From a virus: a stretch of DNA of 26,979 nt. Below the pieces are notes generated by a model. That model was given only the letters and a program-made list of their open reading frames with translations, had not been told where the DNA came from and searched no databases. A program made the translations under genes and the position numbers. Where the stretch lies: positions 1 to 26,979 of the IMG/VR virus record IMGVR_UViG_3300015171_000026. One strand, 5' to 3'. Positions 15,686 to 22,334 of the stretch are shown here, piece by piece (the stretch's first letter is position 1; each line of letters begins with the position of its first letter).

Positions 15686-16059
15686 GGCTTGGGCTTCTCA
15701 ATCCTCACCCTCCGCCGCTCTGGACCTTTGGGGGTTTGCACCATCACAGGAATGGGGAGGTCATGATCTTGGCGCGCGACGTTGGGACTTGGGGAAACGT
15801 AAGTGTCAGCTACGGTTGTTGCTCCAGCGGACTCAACTTCTCCATCTGTAATCTGTCCCGCATCGCCCCAGATGAGGGTTGGCTTGGTCAGGGAGCGCAG
15901 GTAGCCAATTTTGATGTCAAAGGTGGCAGAGAAACCTGCGTAAGCAAGTCCTCCCATGAGAGTACAGTCGCCGTCGAGGCGTTTTTTGATTACGGCAAGG
16001 ATGATTTCCTTGATTTCTCCGCCACTGAGGGGGTCGTTCAAACTTAACTCTGCGCACAT
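15682..16059 (-). CDS. Unknown protein, 125 aa
   Basis: ATG at 16059 follows TAGGAG, which includes the stop codon of the HNH gene upstream. The N-terminal half looks like a small folded domain (EIKEIILAVIKKRLDGDCTL, then AYAGFSATFDIKIGYL); the C-terminal half is polar and Pro-rich, ending RRRVRIEKPKP. Without the HNH gene it would directly follow the zinc-ribbon/HTH gene. No family recognised. Confidence 0.75.
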   Translation of the reverse strand: MCAELSLNDPLSGGEIKEIILAVIKKRLDGDCTLMGGLAYAGFSATFDIKIGYLRSLTKPTLIWGDAGQITDGEVESAGATTVADTYVSPSPNVARQDHDLPIPVMVQTPKGPERRRVRIEKPKP

Positions 16060-16067
16060 ATAGTCTC

Positions 16068-16724
16068 CTAACTAATACGAGCAAATGTTCCATGAAATTT
16101 AGGGAGAGCCGCAGCCCGCGCTTCGATTAGCGCCTCCAAAGAGGTTGATCTACGTCTCCAAACACGTTTACCCCCTGCGCAGATAACTGCACAGTATCCA
16201 TACTTGTACTTAAAAATCCCCTTAATTCCCAACTTGTTATTGGAGTATGTTCTAGAATTCCATCTATTCTCTGCACGAGTGGCAATCCGAAGATTTTTCC
16301 GACGGTTGTCAAGTCCATCACCAACCTGAACATGATCAATCTCTGCCCCGTCTCCACACTTAGCACCCACAATCTCACGGTGCATGAAAATAGTTCCCTG
16401 CTTTCCGTTCTCAACAGAGTGACGAACAGCATAGTGTGTTTTTGCCGTAGGATTCCAGCGAGATACCCAATAAAACTGACTCAGGTAAGCATAATCACAT
16501 TCATCCACAATAACGTACAGTCCTTTATCAATAGAGATCAGACGACAATAGACGCCATCAATCTTGAACCCACGTGCATCGCATACCTGATTGGTTTTTC
16601 GATGTCCATGAGCCTGATTTACCCACTTCCTATATCGACCCCTAACTGCCCCGTCACGAACGCAGGTGTATTTCCACCTCGCAGTCGCTTGTCCACAACC
16701 ACATTCGCAAATTCCCTCAGCCAT
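16068..16724 (-). CDS. HNH-AP2 homing endonuclease, about 218 aa
   Basis: This is a free-standing homing-type nuclease. The N-terminus carries a Cys cluster (ICECGCGQAT); the HNH core is MHREIVGAKCGD followed by EIDHVQVGDGLDNRRKNLR and ATRAENRWN; the C-terminal part (NNKLGIKGIFKYKYGYCAV) resembles an AP2 DNA-binding domain. ATG 16724 is chosen because AAGGA lies eight bases upstream; ATG 16733 in the same frame has no spacing from AAAGG. The gene overlaps the upstream HTH gene by eight bases, and its codon use is richer in A/T than the neighbours. Such genes spread by cutting phage lacking them. Confident family call; target site unknown. Confidence 0.9.
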   Translation of the reverse strand: MAEGICECGCGQATARWKYTCVRDGAVRGRYRKWVNQAHGHRKTNQVCDARGFKIDGVYCRLISIDKGLYVIVDECDYAYLSQFYWVSRWNPTAKTHYAVRHSVENGKQGTIFMHREIVGAKCGDGAEIDHVQVGDGLDNRRKNLRIATRAENRWNSRTYSNNKLGIKGIFKYKYGYCAVICAGGKRVWRRRSTSLEALIEARAAALPKFHGTFARIS

Positions 16725-17184
16725 TTTGAGCATCCTTTTGTGATTTCAGCAGGTTATCGAGGTCGGTGAAGGGGTTATCGGCACGAAAGGCGCTTCCTTT
16801 GTTGGTTTCCACCCAGATTCGCAGTTTCTCCATCAGCAATGGGTCTTTGGTGCTCCTTCTCTGCCTTCCATGCTCAATTGCTGCGATGGCAACGATGGAA
16901 GTATCGAATTTCTCTGCCAGTTGAGGCTGGGTAAGCAGTTTTCTGATACGGGTGTGCCGGATTTCCTCCCCAAAGGCTCCAAGTTCAGGAGTGAGAGGGG
17001 GTTTGGTGCTCTTTCCAGCCAGCCTCGCCAGCACTTCCGCTCTTGGTTTCCAGGGCCTCTGCCGCAGAATCTTCTGAGAATCAGAGAGCTTGGTCGATCT
17101 CCTGCAACGCGGGCATTTGTGGGGGCGATTTGGAGGTGGAGCGAGAAGATAATTGCAGAACGGACATTTATCGGGAGCCTTCAT
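16717..17184 (-). CDS. Zinc-ribbon plus HTH (XRE-type) regulator, 155 aa
   Basis: ATG at 17184 follows GGGGAGAA. The N-terminus is a zinc-ribbon-like module, CPFCNYLLAPP then CPRCRRSTKL (Cys8, Cys11, Cys24, Cys27). From about residue 75 comes a helix-turn-helix of the XRE/Cro type: GEEIRHTRIRKLLTQPQLAEKF then DTSIVAIAAIEHGRQR. It probably binds DNA as a phage regulator or late-gene factor. The combination of zinc ribbon and XRE HTH in a structural operon is unusual. Target unknown; the palindrome at 21,814-21,848 is an obvious candidate to test. Confidence 0.8.
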   Translation of the reverse strand: MKAPDKCPFCNYLLAPPPNRPHKCPRCRRSTKLSDSQKILRQRPWKPRAEVLARLAGKSTKPPLTPELGAFGEEIRHTRIRKLLTQPQLAEKFDTSIVAIAAIEHGRQRRSTKDPLLMEKLRIWVETNKGSAFRADNPFTDLDNLLKSQKDAQNG

Positions 17185-17642
17185 CTGGATTCTCCCCGGA
17201 AGTTGGGATCGGAAGGGCGTTGACCGTATTCGAGGGAGTCAACCTTGAATCCCCACTTGGCTACAAACCTTGCCCTGTCATTATCGGCTTCGGCTCTGAG
17301 CCTTCCCATCGTGAAGGGATCGGCAAGCCTGACTGACGCGCTTCCGTAGTGCCAATAAGGTGCGTTTAACTGCACTCCTCGAATTCCACAAGCTGCGACT
17401 CTCAAAGCAAGATCACAATCAGATACAAAGTGAACAAACTGCTCGTCGAAGAAGTACCCATCCTTCGCAACTACTGCCTCGAATGCCCAGCGTCTCACCA
17501 ACATCACGGCCATTGGAGTGTTCTCGCTGGAGGGCCTGAATGTGAGCGTCGTAGGCAGTCCTATCCCGAATCTCACTTCCCGTAACAAGCCCTCGGGGCC
17601 AGCGGAGGAATTCGCGATAGGTTGAGGGAGGAAGGATGACAT
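17181..17642 (-). CDS. GT2 glycosyltransferase, C-terminal part after a frameshift
   Basis: The second half of a family-2 glycosyltransferase: ENTPMAVMLVRRWAFEAV, then FVHFVSDCDLALRVAACGIR with the acidic SDCDL that corresponds to the catalytic-base region, and WHYGSASVRLAD. The nominal ATG at 17642 lies inside the other half; residues 1-35 of this frame look like shadow sequence. It must be joined with the 17419-17919 frame by skipping one base (a +1 shift) somewhere in about 17535-17575. Ends with TGA overlapping the ATG of the zinc-ribbon/HTH gene. Confidence 0.7.
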   Translation of the reverse strand: MSSFLPQPIANSSAGPEGLLREVRFGIGLPTTLTFRPSSENTPMAVMLVRRWAFEAVVAKDGYFFDEQFVHFVSDCDLALRVAACGIRGVQLNAPYWHYGSASVRLADPFTMGRLRAEADNDRARFVAKWGFKVDSLEYGQRPSDPNFRGESR

Positions 17643-17919
17643 CGTTGGGGATGGCTAAGACGTAGGGAGAGTTAACGAAGAGGGTCTGAAGCAGGGCATT
17701 GGCAACCTTGCAGGGACTCTCATTGTGGGTCATGTGCAGCACGGTCACGCGAGGGACTATCGCTCCGAGATCAGAAAACCACTGGCCGGTTCCATCGGTT
17801 GAGCCATTATTCACCACCACGAGGTCAACCCCGCCTTCGACATCCTGCATCAGCGCAGAGTCCACGGCCTGCTTGGTGAGCGATAGGTTGTTGTAGCAGC
17901 ACATCAGAATTGGGTTCAT
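17419..17919 (-). CDS. GT2 glycosyltransferase, N-terminal part before a frameshift
   Basis: The first half of the same enzyme: NPILMCCYNNLSLTKQAVDS followed by VDLVVVNNGSTDGTGQWF, the nucleotide-sugar binding signature of GT2, and LAIPNDVILPPSTY, where the Asn-Asp pair replaces the usual DXD. Sense ends about GLVTGSEIRDR; the remaining residues to the stop are out-of-frame. ATG at 17919 overlaps the TGA of the methyltransferase gene. No convincing slippery site is present, so this is more likely a recent one-base insertion, a sequence error or a pseudogene than programmed frameshifting. Confidence 0.72.
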   Translation of the reverse strand: MNPILMCCYNNLSLTKQAVDSALMQDVEGGVDLVVVNNGSTDGTGQWFSDLGAIVPRVTVLHMTHNESPCKVANALLQTLFVNSPYVLAIPNDVILPPSTYREFLRWPRGLVTGSEIRDRTAYDAHIQALQREHSNGRDVGETLGIRGSSCEGWVLLRRAVCSLCI

Positions 17920-18998
17920 AGGATGGTTATCACCTGATTGGGTAGGTTCATGGATTTGATGTCGCGCTTAATGGATTCTTTCGCAACCAGACTCGCAATC
18001 ACGATTGGCAGATTGGGGCGGACTTGATAAGGGAGTTCAACTCGGACTCCACACGCCACCTTCCCTTGCAGCGCAGGGTTGCGATCCACCACCTGAACAA
18101 TCTTCACTTGGCGGAAGATTGGAAGACTCGCGATGAAGGTCATGTACTCCCCTGCGCCCCAAATAGCGCATTCGGTGGCTGAGGCAGGTAAAGAGCGTCC
18201 AATAAAATCATCCATGCGCGCCAGTTCCGCCTGCGACTTCTTGATGTAAGTGTCGATGGACGCCTTCAGAGAAGGGCTGCGCTGGGCCAGAACCCAGATT
18301 GCAGGGTAGGGGCGGCCACTGGTCAGGGGCATGATTCTCCGCCCCGCGTGGAGGATGTGGAAGCCTTCGTATTCAAGCGCAGCTAAGAGATGAGGAAGAG
18401 AAAAGTGGTTGATGTGCTCGGAGTTGAAGTCGAGGAATGGGTTTTCAAATTCTGCGTAGCGGGAGGCATCAGGGACTTCGACGTAGAGCAACGGGGACTG
18501 AATGGACTTCAGCGCTCCCCGCACATCCTCTACGTGCTCAAGAACGTGCGAGAGGGTGGTAAGGTCGGCTTTGGGGGTGTGGCGTGAGCCGAGGTACCCA
18601 ATGGAGGCGTTGAAGCCCTTCCTGGCCGTCGCATCCACGCAATGTTGAGATGGGTCGATGCCGTAGAGATTGGTGAATCCAAGGTCGCGTAGAGCAGTCA
18701 GGAGACCACCCTGCGCACAGCCGATGTCAAGAATGGATGCGTCATATGGAATTTCGAGCGAGGCGAGCAGATAGGAAACTCCTTTCAGGCGCTGTTTATC
18801 GAAAGGCGATTCTCCGCTTCCAATTGCTCCGGGGAGGGAGTAGATGGATTCTTTGTCGTAATCTACTCCTCTTTCAACCGAGGCATAAACCATCCCGCAA
18901 TCGTTGCAGACGAGGATTGTTTGCGTGTCGCCGCAGGTCAGGGAGGAGGCGAAGATGGGGGTGCGGTCGATGGAGAAGCAGATTGGGCAGGATCTCAC
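17916..18998 (-). CDS. SAM-dependent (C-)methyltransferase with zinc finger, 360 aa
   Basis: A three-part enzyme. Residues 1-40 hold a zinc-binding pair, CPIC (4-7) and CNDCG (31-35). Residues 75-240 are a Rossmann methyltransferase with motif I ILDIGCAQGGLL (89-100), GIDPS (113-117) and LSHVLEHVEDV near 150. The C-terminal part contains AIWGAGEYMTFIASL and VVDRNPALQGK, as in the C-methyltransferase family typified by sugar C-3 methylases such as TylC3. The substrate is probably a nucleotide-linked sugar, consistent with flanking glycosyltransferases. The start is GTG at 18998, coupled to the upstream stop (GTGA). Sound family call; substrate unknown. Confidence 0.88.
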   Translation of the reverse strand: MRSCPICFSIDRTPIFASSLTCGDTQTILVCNDCGMVYASVERGVDYDKESIYSLPGAIGSGESPFDKQRLKGVSYLLASLEIPYDASILDIGCAQGGLLTALRDLGFTNLYGIDPSQHCVDATARKGFNASIGYLGSRHTPKADLTTLSHVLEHVEDVRGALKSIQSPLLYVEVPDASRYAEFENPFLDFNSEHINHFSLPHLLAALEYEGFHILHAGRRIMPLTSGRPYPAIWVLAQRSPSLKASIDTYIKKSQAELARMDDFIGRSLPASATECAIWGAGEYMTFIASLPIFRQVKIVQVVDRNPALQGKVACGVRVELPYQVRPNLPIVIASLVAKESIKRDIKSMNLPNQVITIL

Positions 18999-19171
18999 TT
19001 GACTATCCCTCTCAGTTCGTGGCGGGAATGGACATCGTAGATTTCGTAGATGGTCTGGGTGTAAGCCTGAATTGTTCGGGAAGCAAGGCCCGTGCGCTGC
19101 GCAATCTGGCGCGAGGTCAGAGGCTCAAGGAGGTAGGGGAGGATGCGGGCTAGGTAGGTGGGGAGAGTCAT
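18995..19171 (-). CDS. LuxR/GerE-type HTH protein, about 58 aa
   Basis: The frame is open from 19210, but ATG 19171 overlaps the TGA of the GT4 gene (ATGA) and is the likely start. The sequence is a bare LuxR-family DNA-binding domain: LTSRQIAQRTGLASRTIQAY followed by TQTIYEIYDVHSRHEL. It has no sensory or receiver domain. Placed inside the sugar cassette it may be a small regulator or a DNA-binding accessory protein. The target is not evident. Confidence 0.8.
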   Translation of the reverse strand: MTLPTYLARILPYLLEPLTSRQIAQRTGLASRTIQAYTQTIYEIYDVHSRHELRGIVK

Positions 19172-20364
19172 GCCAACCCTGCTTTCAACCACTTCTCGAA
19201 ATCTTGCCACAGATATTTCCAGTCAAGTCCAACCATCGAGGGAGAAGGATTACCCACAGCGTCATTGATGGGTCCGAACCAATCCTCTGCTTCGAAAATT
19301 GGGCGTAACAGATTCAGCGGTCCCTCTAGTTGCATCATCCGAGGCTTGACCAAACATCTATCAGGAATGAATTCGGCGTGCGCTCCATAACTTCCCGCAA
19401 CACATGGAGTGCCACAGAACCACGACTCCATGATTGGATAACCGTATCCTTCGCCACGACCAATTCCCAAAGTGACATCCATTGCCGAATAAGCAATAGC
19501 CATTGCTTCATCTGAAACGTTGCCCACAGTCACCATCGAGCACTGGAGTAACCCGTAGTCGCTCAACAATTCCAGAATTGACCATTCAGCCTTCATTCGA
19601 TCCGTGTGTATCCAAAAAAATACAGGACGAGTCTTCGCCAATTCTGAAACAACCTTAACTCCCGTACTGTAGCTTTTTCGGTTCTGGTTGGTCGCAACGA
19701 TTCCTATCCAAAGTGCATCCTCCACCACAGAGACGGGTTCCATCGGCCACTGGAGGACTGGGGCCATGACCTGCCCAATCTTCTCCCGCGCATCCTCCTT
19801 GGGGTAAGGATGGAAGGTGGATGTGTCCACGCCGTGAGGGATAGCTTCTACTGCAATGCCCGGCACGGTGCGCTCGCAGATTCCTTTGGCCCATTCACTC
19901 GGGACAAGACGGCGGTCGTAATGGGAAAGCGTGTGGCCTAGTTGCGAGCCTAGCTTCCCATCCTTATTATGTGCATCGACCGGGAAGTAGCCCCAGAGCT
20001 TCAGTTTTCCGCTTTGGCGCATCTCCGGCATCCATTGCGCAAAGTTGCGATCCATTGAGAACTGCGTATCGGCAAGGGCAAGAAATCTCTGGATGTCGCC
20101 GATGGTGAAAAGGATTCCGGGGTCGTCTCCGCAGAAGTCCCTCCATATATAAGGAAGCTCCAGTGGCAGGAAGTCGTCGCGCTGGTTCCAGTGGTATTGG
20201 GGAAAGGGAAACTTACTAGAGCCGCAGTGACCGTATCCAAGGGTGGCGACGCGGAAGGTATCGCCCAGATGCTCGTGGGTCTTGGTAGCGAGGTCTCGTC
20301 CAATCCTAGCAAGCCCTGAATTGGCTGCGATTGAGTCAGTAAAGAAGACAATTGGTGTGGTCAC
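19168..20364 (-). CDS. GT4-family glycosyltransferase, 398 aa
   Basis: A GT-B enzyme that transfers a sugar from a nucleotide donor. The N-terminal domain begins with PIVFFTDSIAANSGLARIGR (acceptor side); the domain boundary contains AIPHGVDTSTFHP; the C-terminal donor domain has GIVATNQNRKSYSTGVKV and the diagnostic GRGEGYGYPIMESWFCGTPC, including the E-x7-E pattern of GT4. The length is normal. The start is GTG at 20364, overlapping the upstream stop (GTGA). Together with the GT2 and methyltransferase genes it forms a modification cassette for the virion, phage DNA or the host surface; the target is unknown. Confidence 0.9.
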   Translation of the reverse strand: MTTPIVFFTDSIAANSGLARIGRDLATKTHEHLGDTFRVATLGYGHCGSSKFPFPQYHWNQRDDFLPLELPYIWRDFCGDDPGILFTIGDIQRFLALADTQFSMDRNFAQWMPEMRQSGKLKLWGYFPVDAHNKDGKLGSQLGHTLSHYDRRLVPSEWAKGICERTVPGIAVEAIPHGVDTSTFHPYPKEDAREKIGQVMAPVLQWPMEPVSVVEDALWIGIVATNQNRKSYSTGVKVVSELAKTRPVFFWIHTDRMKAEWSILELLSDYGLLQCSMVTVGNVSDEAMAIAYSAMDVTLGIGRGEGYGYPIMESWFCGTPCVAGSYGAHAEFIPDRCLVKPRMMQLEGPLNLLRPIFEAEDWFGPINDAVGNPSPSMVGLDWKYLWQDFEKWLKAGLA

Positions 20365-20666
20365 TTCTTCTCCGGCTTGGCTACGCAGATGGGGTCTTTG
20401 GTCTTGGGGTCAATCTGAAGGTCGAAGTCCTTGCCGCAGGCATCGCGCATTTGCTGCACAATCTTCATAAACGCTTCCTGCGAAGCCTGGGCGGCTTTCT
20501 GAGCTTCCTGTGCAGCTACCTGCGCCCTGACTGACTCCTCCGAGGCTTTGAAGAAGTCTTTCTGCATCTTGTCGGAGATGATTGGGGCAGCAGGTGCCTT
20601 ATTCTGCGAAACTGCGACAGGCTGTGCAACCTGCCCCATCATCATTGCGAGAATTATTCCAATCAT
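20361..20666 (-). CDS. Secreted coiled-coil protein, 101 aa
   Basis: The frame opens at 20720, but ATG 20666 has AAGGAA six bases upstream and overlaps the TGA of the preceding gene (ATGA), so it is the start. The N-terminus is a signal-peptide-like segment (MIGIILAMMMGQVAQPVA), followed by a Lys/Gln/Ala-rich coiled coil (residues 33-70) and a C-terminal pair of cysteines (DACGKDF, DPICVAKP) that could form a disulfide. It is probably exported to the periplasm or membrane. A spanin-like or superinfection role is possible but not shown. Confidence 0.75.
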   Translation of the reverse strand: MIGIILAMMMGQVAQPVAVSQNKAPAAPIISDKMQKDFFKASEESVRAQVAAQEAQKAAQASQEAFMKIVQQMRDACGKDFDLQIDPKTKDPICVAKPEKK

Positions 20667-20953
20667 CTTGATTCCTTTCCACGGTGGTGGAGTGCTAGGT
20701 CCTCCCGAGAGTAAACCCAATTGCAGAGTTCACAGTAGACTACACGCTCCATCGTGGCAGGGTCAGTTTTGGCCTGCCACCGATGAGGGCATTTCTGGGG
20801 ATCTTCCATCTCCTCCGGCACTTCAGGAGAAACAAACATGCGACGCTGCCATGCTGTACAAATTCTGGTGTAACCACCCGCAGGAGGACAATCACGAAGC
20901 AAGTCCCTTACCTGCTCATCTGTCGGCACAATCGGATAAATCAGAAGTTCCAA
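20663..20953 (-). CDS. Small zinc-binding-like protein, 96 aa
   Basis: The only start candidate is TTG at 20953; an in-frame stop at 20974 closes the frame above. A weak GAGTGG precedes it. The protein contains CPHRW (about 55-59) and CELCNWVYS (about 74-82), a plausible zinc site. The TGA overlaps the next ATG. It overlaps the upstream 42-residue frame by 38 bases. The function is unknown; the conserved-looking Cys/His spacing favours a genuine gene. Confidence 0.65.
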   Translation of the reverse strand: MELLIYPIVPTDEQVRDLLRDCPPAGGYTRICTAWQRRMFVSPEVPEEMEDPQKCPHRWQAKTDPATMERVVYCELCNWVYSREDLALHHRGKESR

Positions 20954-21044
20954 CCACTCGAACTCTCGACTTCATCTGAGCAGCAACTTCTGCCCAAACC
21001 GCCTTCAGCATCCCCTCTGGCACAACATACTTAGTCAACCCCAT
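20916..21044 (-). CDS. Small protein of unknown function, 42 aa
   Basis: ATG at 21044 follows GGAGG with good spacing; TGA at 20916. The start MGLTKYVVPEGMLKAVWAEV resembles a short N-terminal motif that recurs in small phage proteins. It overlaps both neighbours by 14 and 38 bases. No function known. Confidence 0.6.
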   Translation of the reverse strand: MGLTKYVVPEGMLKAVWAEVAAQMKSRVRVVGTSDLSDCADR

Positions 21045-21156
21045 TGAAATACCTCCAAACCCATCGGACGGTGAGGTAGAAGAGAACAATTGCGCAACTG
21101 CCTATAAGAAGGGGTGCCATAAAGAGGAGGGCGAGGAGAATTACGTCGCGGATCAC
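21031..21156 (-). CDS. Single-helix membrane protein, 41 aa
   Basis: A GTG start at 21156 with GGAGG five bases upstream overlaps the TGA of a 20-residue frame (GTGA). Residues 5-29 (VILLALLFMAPLLIGSCAIV) form one transmembrane helix; the C-terminus (RWVWRYFNGVD) is basic and aromatic and probably cytoplasmic. Size and topology resemble tiny phage membrane proteins (holin-, antiholin- or superinfection-type), but nothing identifies which. Confidence 0.6.
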   Translation of the reverse strand: MIRDVILLALLFMAPLLIGSCAIVLFYLTVRWVWRYFNGVD

Positions 21157-21215
21157 ATCACCCTCCAGCAGTACCACCAGTGTCGAAGTTTGTAGCGCAA
21201 CCAAGTCCAATTCAT
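21153..21215 (-). CDS. Trp-rich mini-ORF, 20 aa, coupled to membrane protein
   Basis: ATG 21215 lies one base after the stop of the 85-residue gene; TGA at 21153 overlaps the GTG start of the membrane protein. Five of 20 residues are Trp. Its translation could couple the flanking genes. It may simply be a leader, and the ribosome site (GCAGTGAG) is weak. Confidence 0.4.
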   Translation of the reverse strand: MNWTWLRYKLRHWWYCWRVM

Positions 21216-21216
21216 C

Positions 21217-21474
21217 TCACTGCCTCGTCATCACAATTGGGCTTACGGTCCTGCTGACGCCGTCCATTCTGATTGCCTGTTCCGCATCCACGACGACCCG
21301 GAAGAGCCTTCCAAGGATGTCGGACTTGCTAGCCGACTCGGGCAGGGACTTGTTGAGCGATTCCGCCAGTTGCCTGCTGGCGCAACGAATGTCAGCGATG
21401 GCATGGAGGTTCTCGGTGCTTTCGAGGTCATCCAGGTTGTCGCGAAAGATGCGGTTCAGATTGTCATTGTCCAT
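21217..21474 (-). CDS. Acidic helical small protein, 85 aa
   Basis: ATG 21474 shares one base with the preceding TGA (TGATG). The product is acidic and helical (LNRIFRDNLDDLESTENLHA; SRQLAESLNKSLPESASK) with a short C-terminal strand (SRTVSPIVMTRQ). No cysteine motif or signal sequence. It is the second gene of the leftward operon. Unknown function. Confidence 0.75.
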   Translation of the reverse strand: MDNDNLNRIFRDNLDDLESTENLHAIADIRCASRQLAESLNKSLPESASKSDILGRLFRVVVDAEQAIRMDGVSRTVSPIVMTRQ

Positions 21475-21815
21475 CAGATTCTCTCTCCCTTGGTATGTTT
21501 CACGTTGGCACCGTGTTTAGGCAGTCCGCAGCGGTAGGTTTCTCCGGTTTCCCCATCAAAGGCACTCACGGGACACATTTCTACCTCGGGAACGGAAATA
21601 CTCCCTACGTGAGTCTGGTTCAGATACAAGTCAACCCTATCCACGCCTTTCGGGATAGACTTCACAGCAGATCGCGCAATACGAGTCGTTCCTCTCGGGA
21701 TATCCCAGTAGGGGCTGTGGCAATCCGGACACTGAACCGGAGGCTCAGGTTTTCTCGGAAACCAGACATGACCACAGCGTTTACATGATCTTTCATCCAC
21801 TATGTCTAACATCAT
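21474..21815 (-). CDS. Zinc-ribbon protein, 113 aa (start uncertain)
   Basis: The first leftward gene. It carries CKRCGHVWFPRKPEPPVQC and CPDCHSPYWD: a Cys4 zinc ribbon in the N-terminal 40 residues, then a mixed region with CPVS and YRCGLPKHGAN. The frame starts with two ATGs (21815, 21812) that overlap the -10 box of the promoter at 21811-21840, so they would not be on that transcript. GTG at 21800 (sixth codon) lies only a few bases beyond the expected transcription start and gives VDERSCKRCGHVW, a leaderless or near-leaderless start. The role could be regulatory; unknown. Confidence 0.8.
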   Translation of the reverse strand: MMLDIVDERSCKRCGHVWFPRKPEPPVQCPDCHSPYWDIPRGTTRIARSAVKSIPKGVDRVDLYLNQTHVGSISVPEVEMCPVSAFDGETGETYRCGLPKHGANVKHTKGERI

Positions 21816-21840
21816 AGTCTATAGACATTGTCCCTGTCAA
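21811..21840 (-). promoter_or_regulatory. Main leftward promoter
   Basis: Minus-strand TTGACA (21840-21835), an 18-base spacer and TATGAT (21816-21811). An A-tract-rich stretch (AAAAAATAAAA on the minus strand, about 21849-21860) lies upstream like an UP element. It is well placed to drive the whole leftward operon. Confidence 0.75.
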
Positions 21841-21848
21841 TAGACTAT
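21814..21848. promoter_or_regulatory. 35-bp interrupted palindrome, candidate operator
   Basis: ATAGTCTAT (21814-21822) and ATAGACTAT (21840-21848) are exact inverted repeats; inside them GACA (21824-21827) pairs with TGTC (21835-21838) around TTGTCCC, with one mismatched position between arms. It covers both the -35 and -10 boxes. A related ATGTCTA at 21802-21808 is an inverted copy of TAGACAT at 21822-21828, so there may be several half-sites for one repressor. Confidence 0.65.
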
Positions 21849-22334
21849 TTTATTTTTTCCTCGTGTACCGAAATTAACACGTCTAAGCCTTCTCTCGTAA
21901 CCGTATCGAGACAACTAAAGACACCTATGTACAAGGTTAACTAAGTATATGCGTATCAATCGGTTACTCGTTCGATCCGTTGCTCGTTGCGCTGCTACAT
22001 GGAGTTGCTACATATATATAGATAGAGACAATGTGAGCGGACAATACAGAGGCGGATATGTATGCTCCCACACTCTCTTTACTCTCTACTCGTTCTGTTG
22101 CGCAGCGCCTAGCAGGATATGGGGGATCGAGCCTGGCAGCGCTGTGTTAGGCCGCATCTCATGGGATTGCTGACTGGCAATTGACTCTCTTTAGCTCTTT
22201 GCGCAACTATCAGCCCACATCTAATCACTCTCAAATACATAAGTGTAAGTAATCACTACTAGATATCCTGTGCATAAATAACTGTTGACAGACAGAGGGA
22301 TTAGTGGGACACTGTAGCTTCAATAGGGGTGAGT
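21849..22334. other. Intergenic control region, about 490 bases
   Basis: No convincing gene. It contains an AT-rich CATATATATAGATAG run (22011-22025), the short inverted repeat CGTGT...ACACG (about 21865-21882), ACTCTCTTTA twice (about 22072 and 22184), a TTGCGCAA-like word (about 22195), and one DnaA-box-like TGTGCATAA (22270-22278). The 74-residue frame in it (21949-22173) lacks a ribosome site and was rejected. It separates leftward late and rightward early genes, so it is likely regulatory; an origin is possible but unsupported. Confidence 0.55.
22285..22318 (+). promoter_or_regulatory. Weak candidate rightward promoter
   Basis: TTGACA (22285-22290) lies about 45 bases above the first rightward start codon, but no good -10 stands 16-18 bases downstream (GACACT at 17; TGTAGC further off). 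It is the end of AATAACTGTTGACA, which recurs at 26623-26636, so the word may be an operator or phage-specific promoter element. Confidence 0.35.

Noticed and set aside
17535-17575. Programmed +1 frameshift in the GT2 gene
   Set aside because: No slippery codon or stimulatory structure was recognised; a mutation or sequence error is simpler.
22141-22157. Hairpin GCCT...AGGC near 22135-22153 as terminator
   Set aside because: Short stem and no following T-run.
21949-22173. 74-codon rightward frame
   Set aside because: No ribosome site, unbalanced Cys/Arg/Tyr composition and repeats at DNA level; treated as part of the control region.
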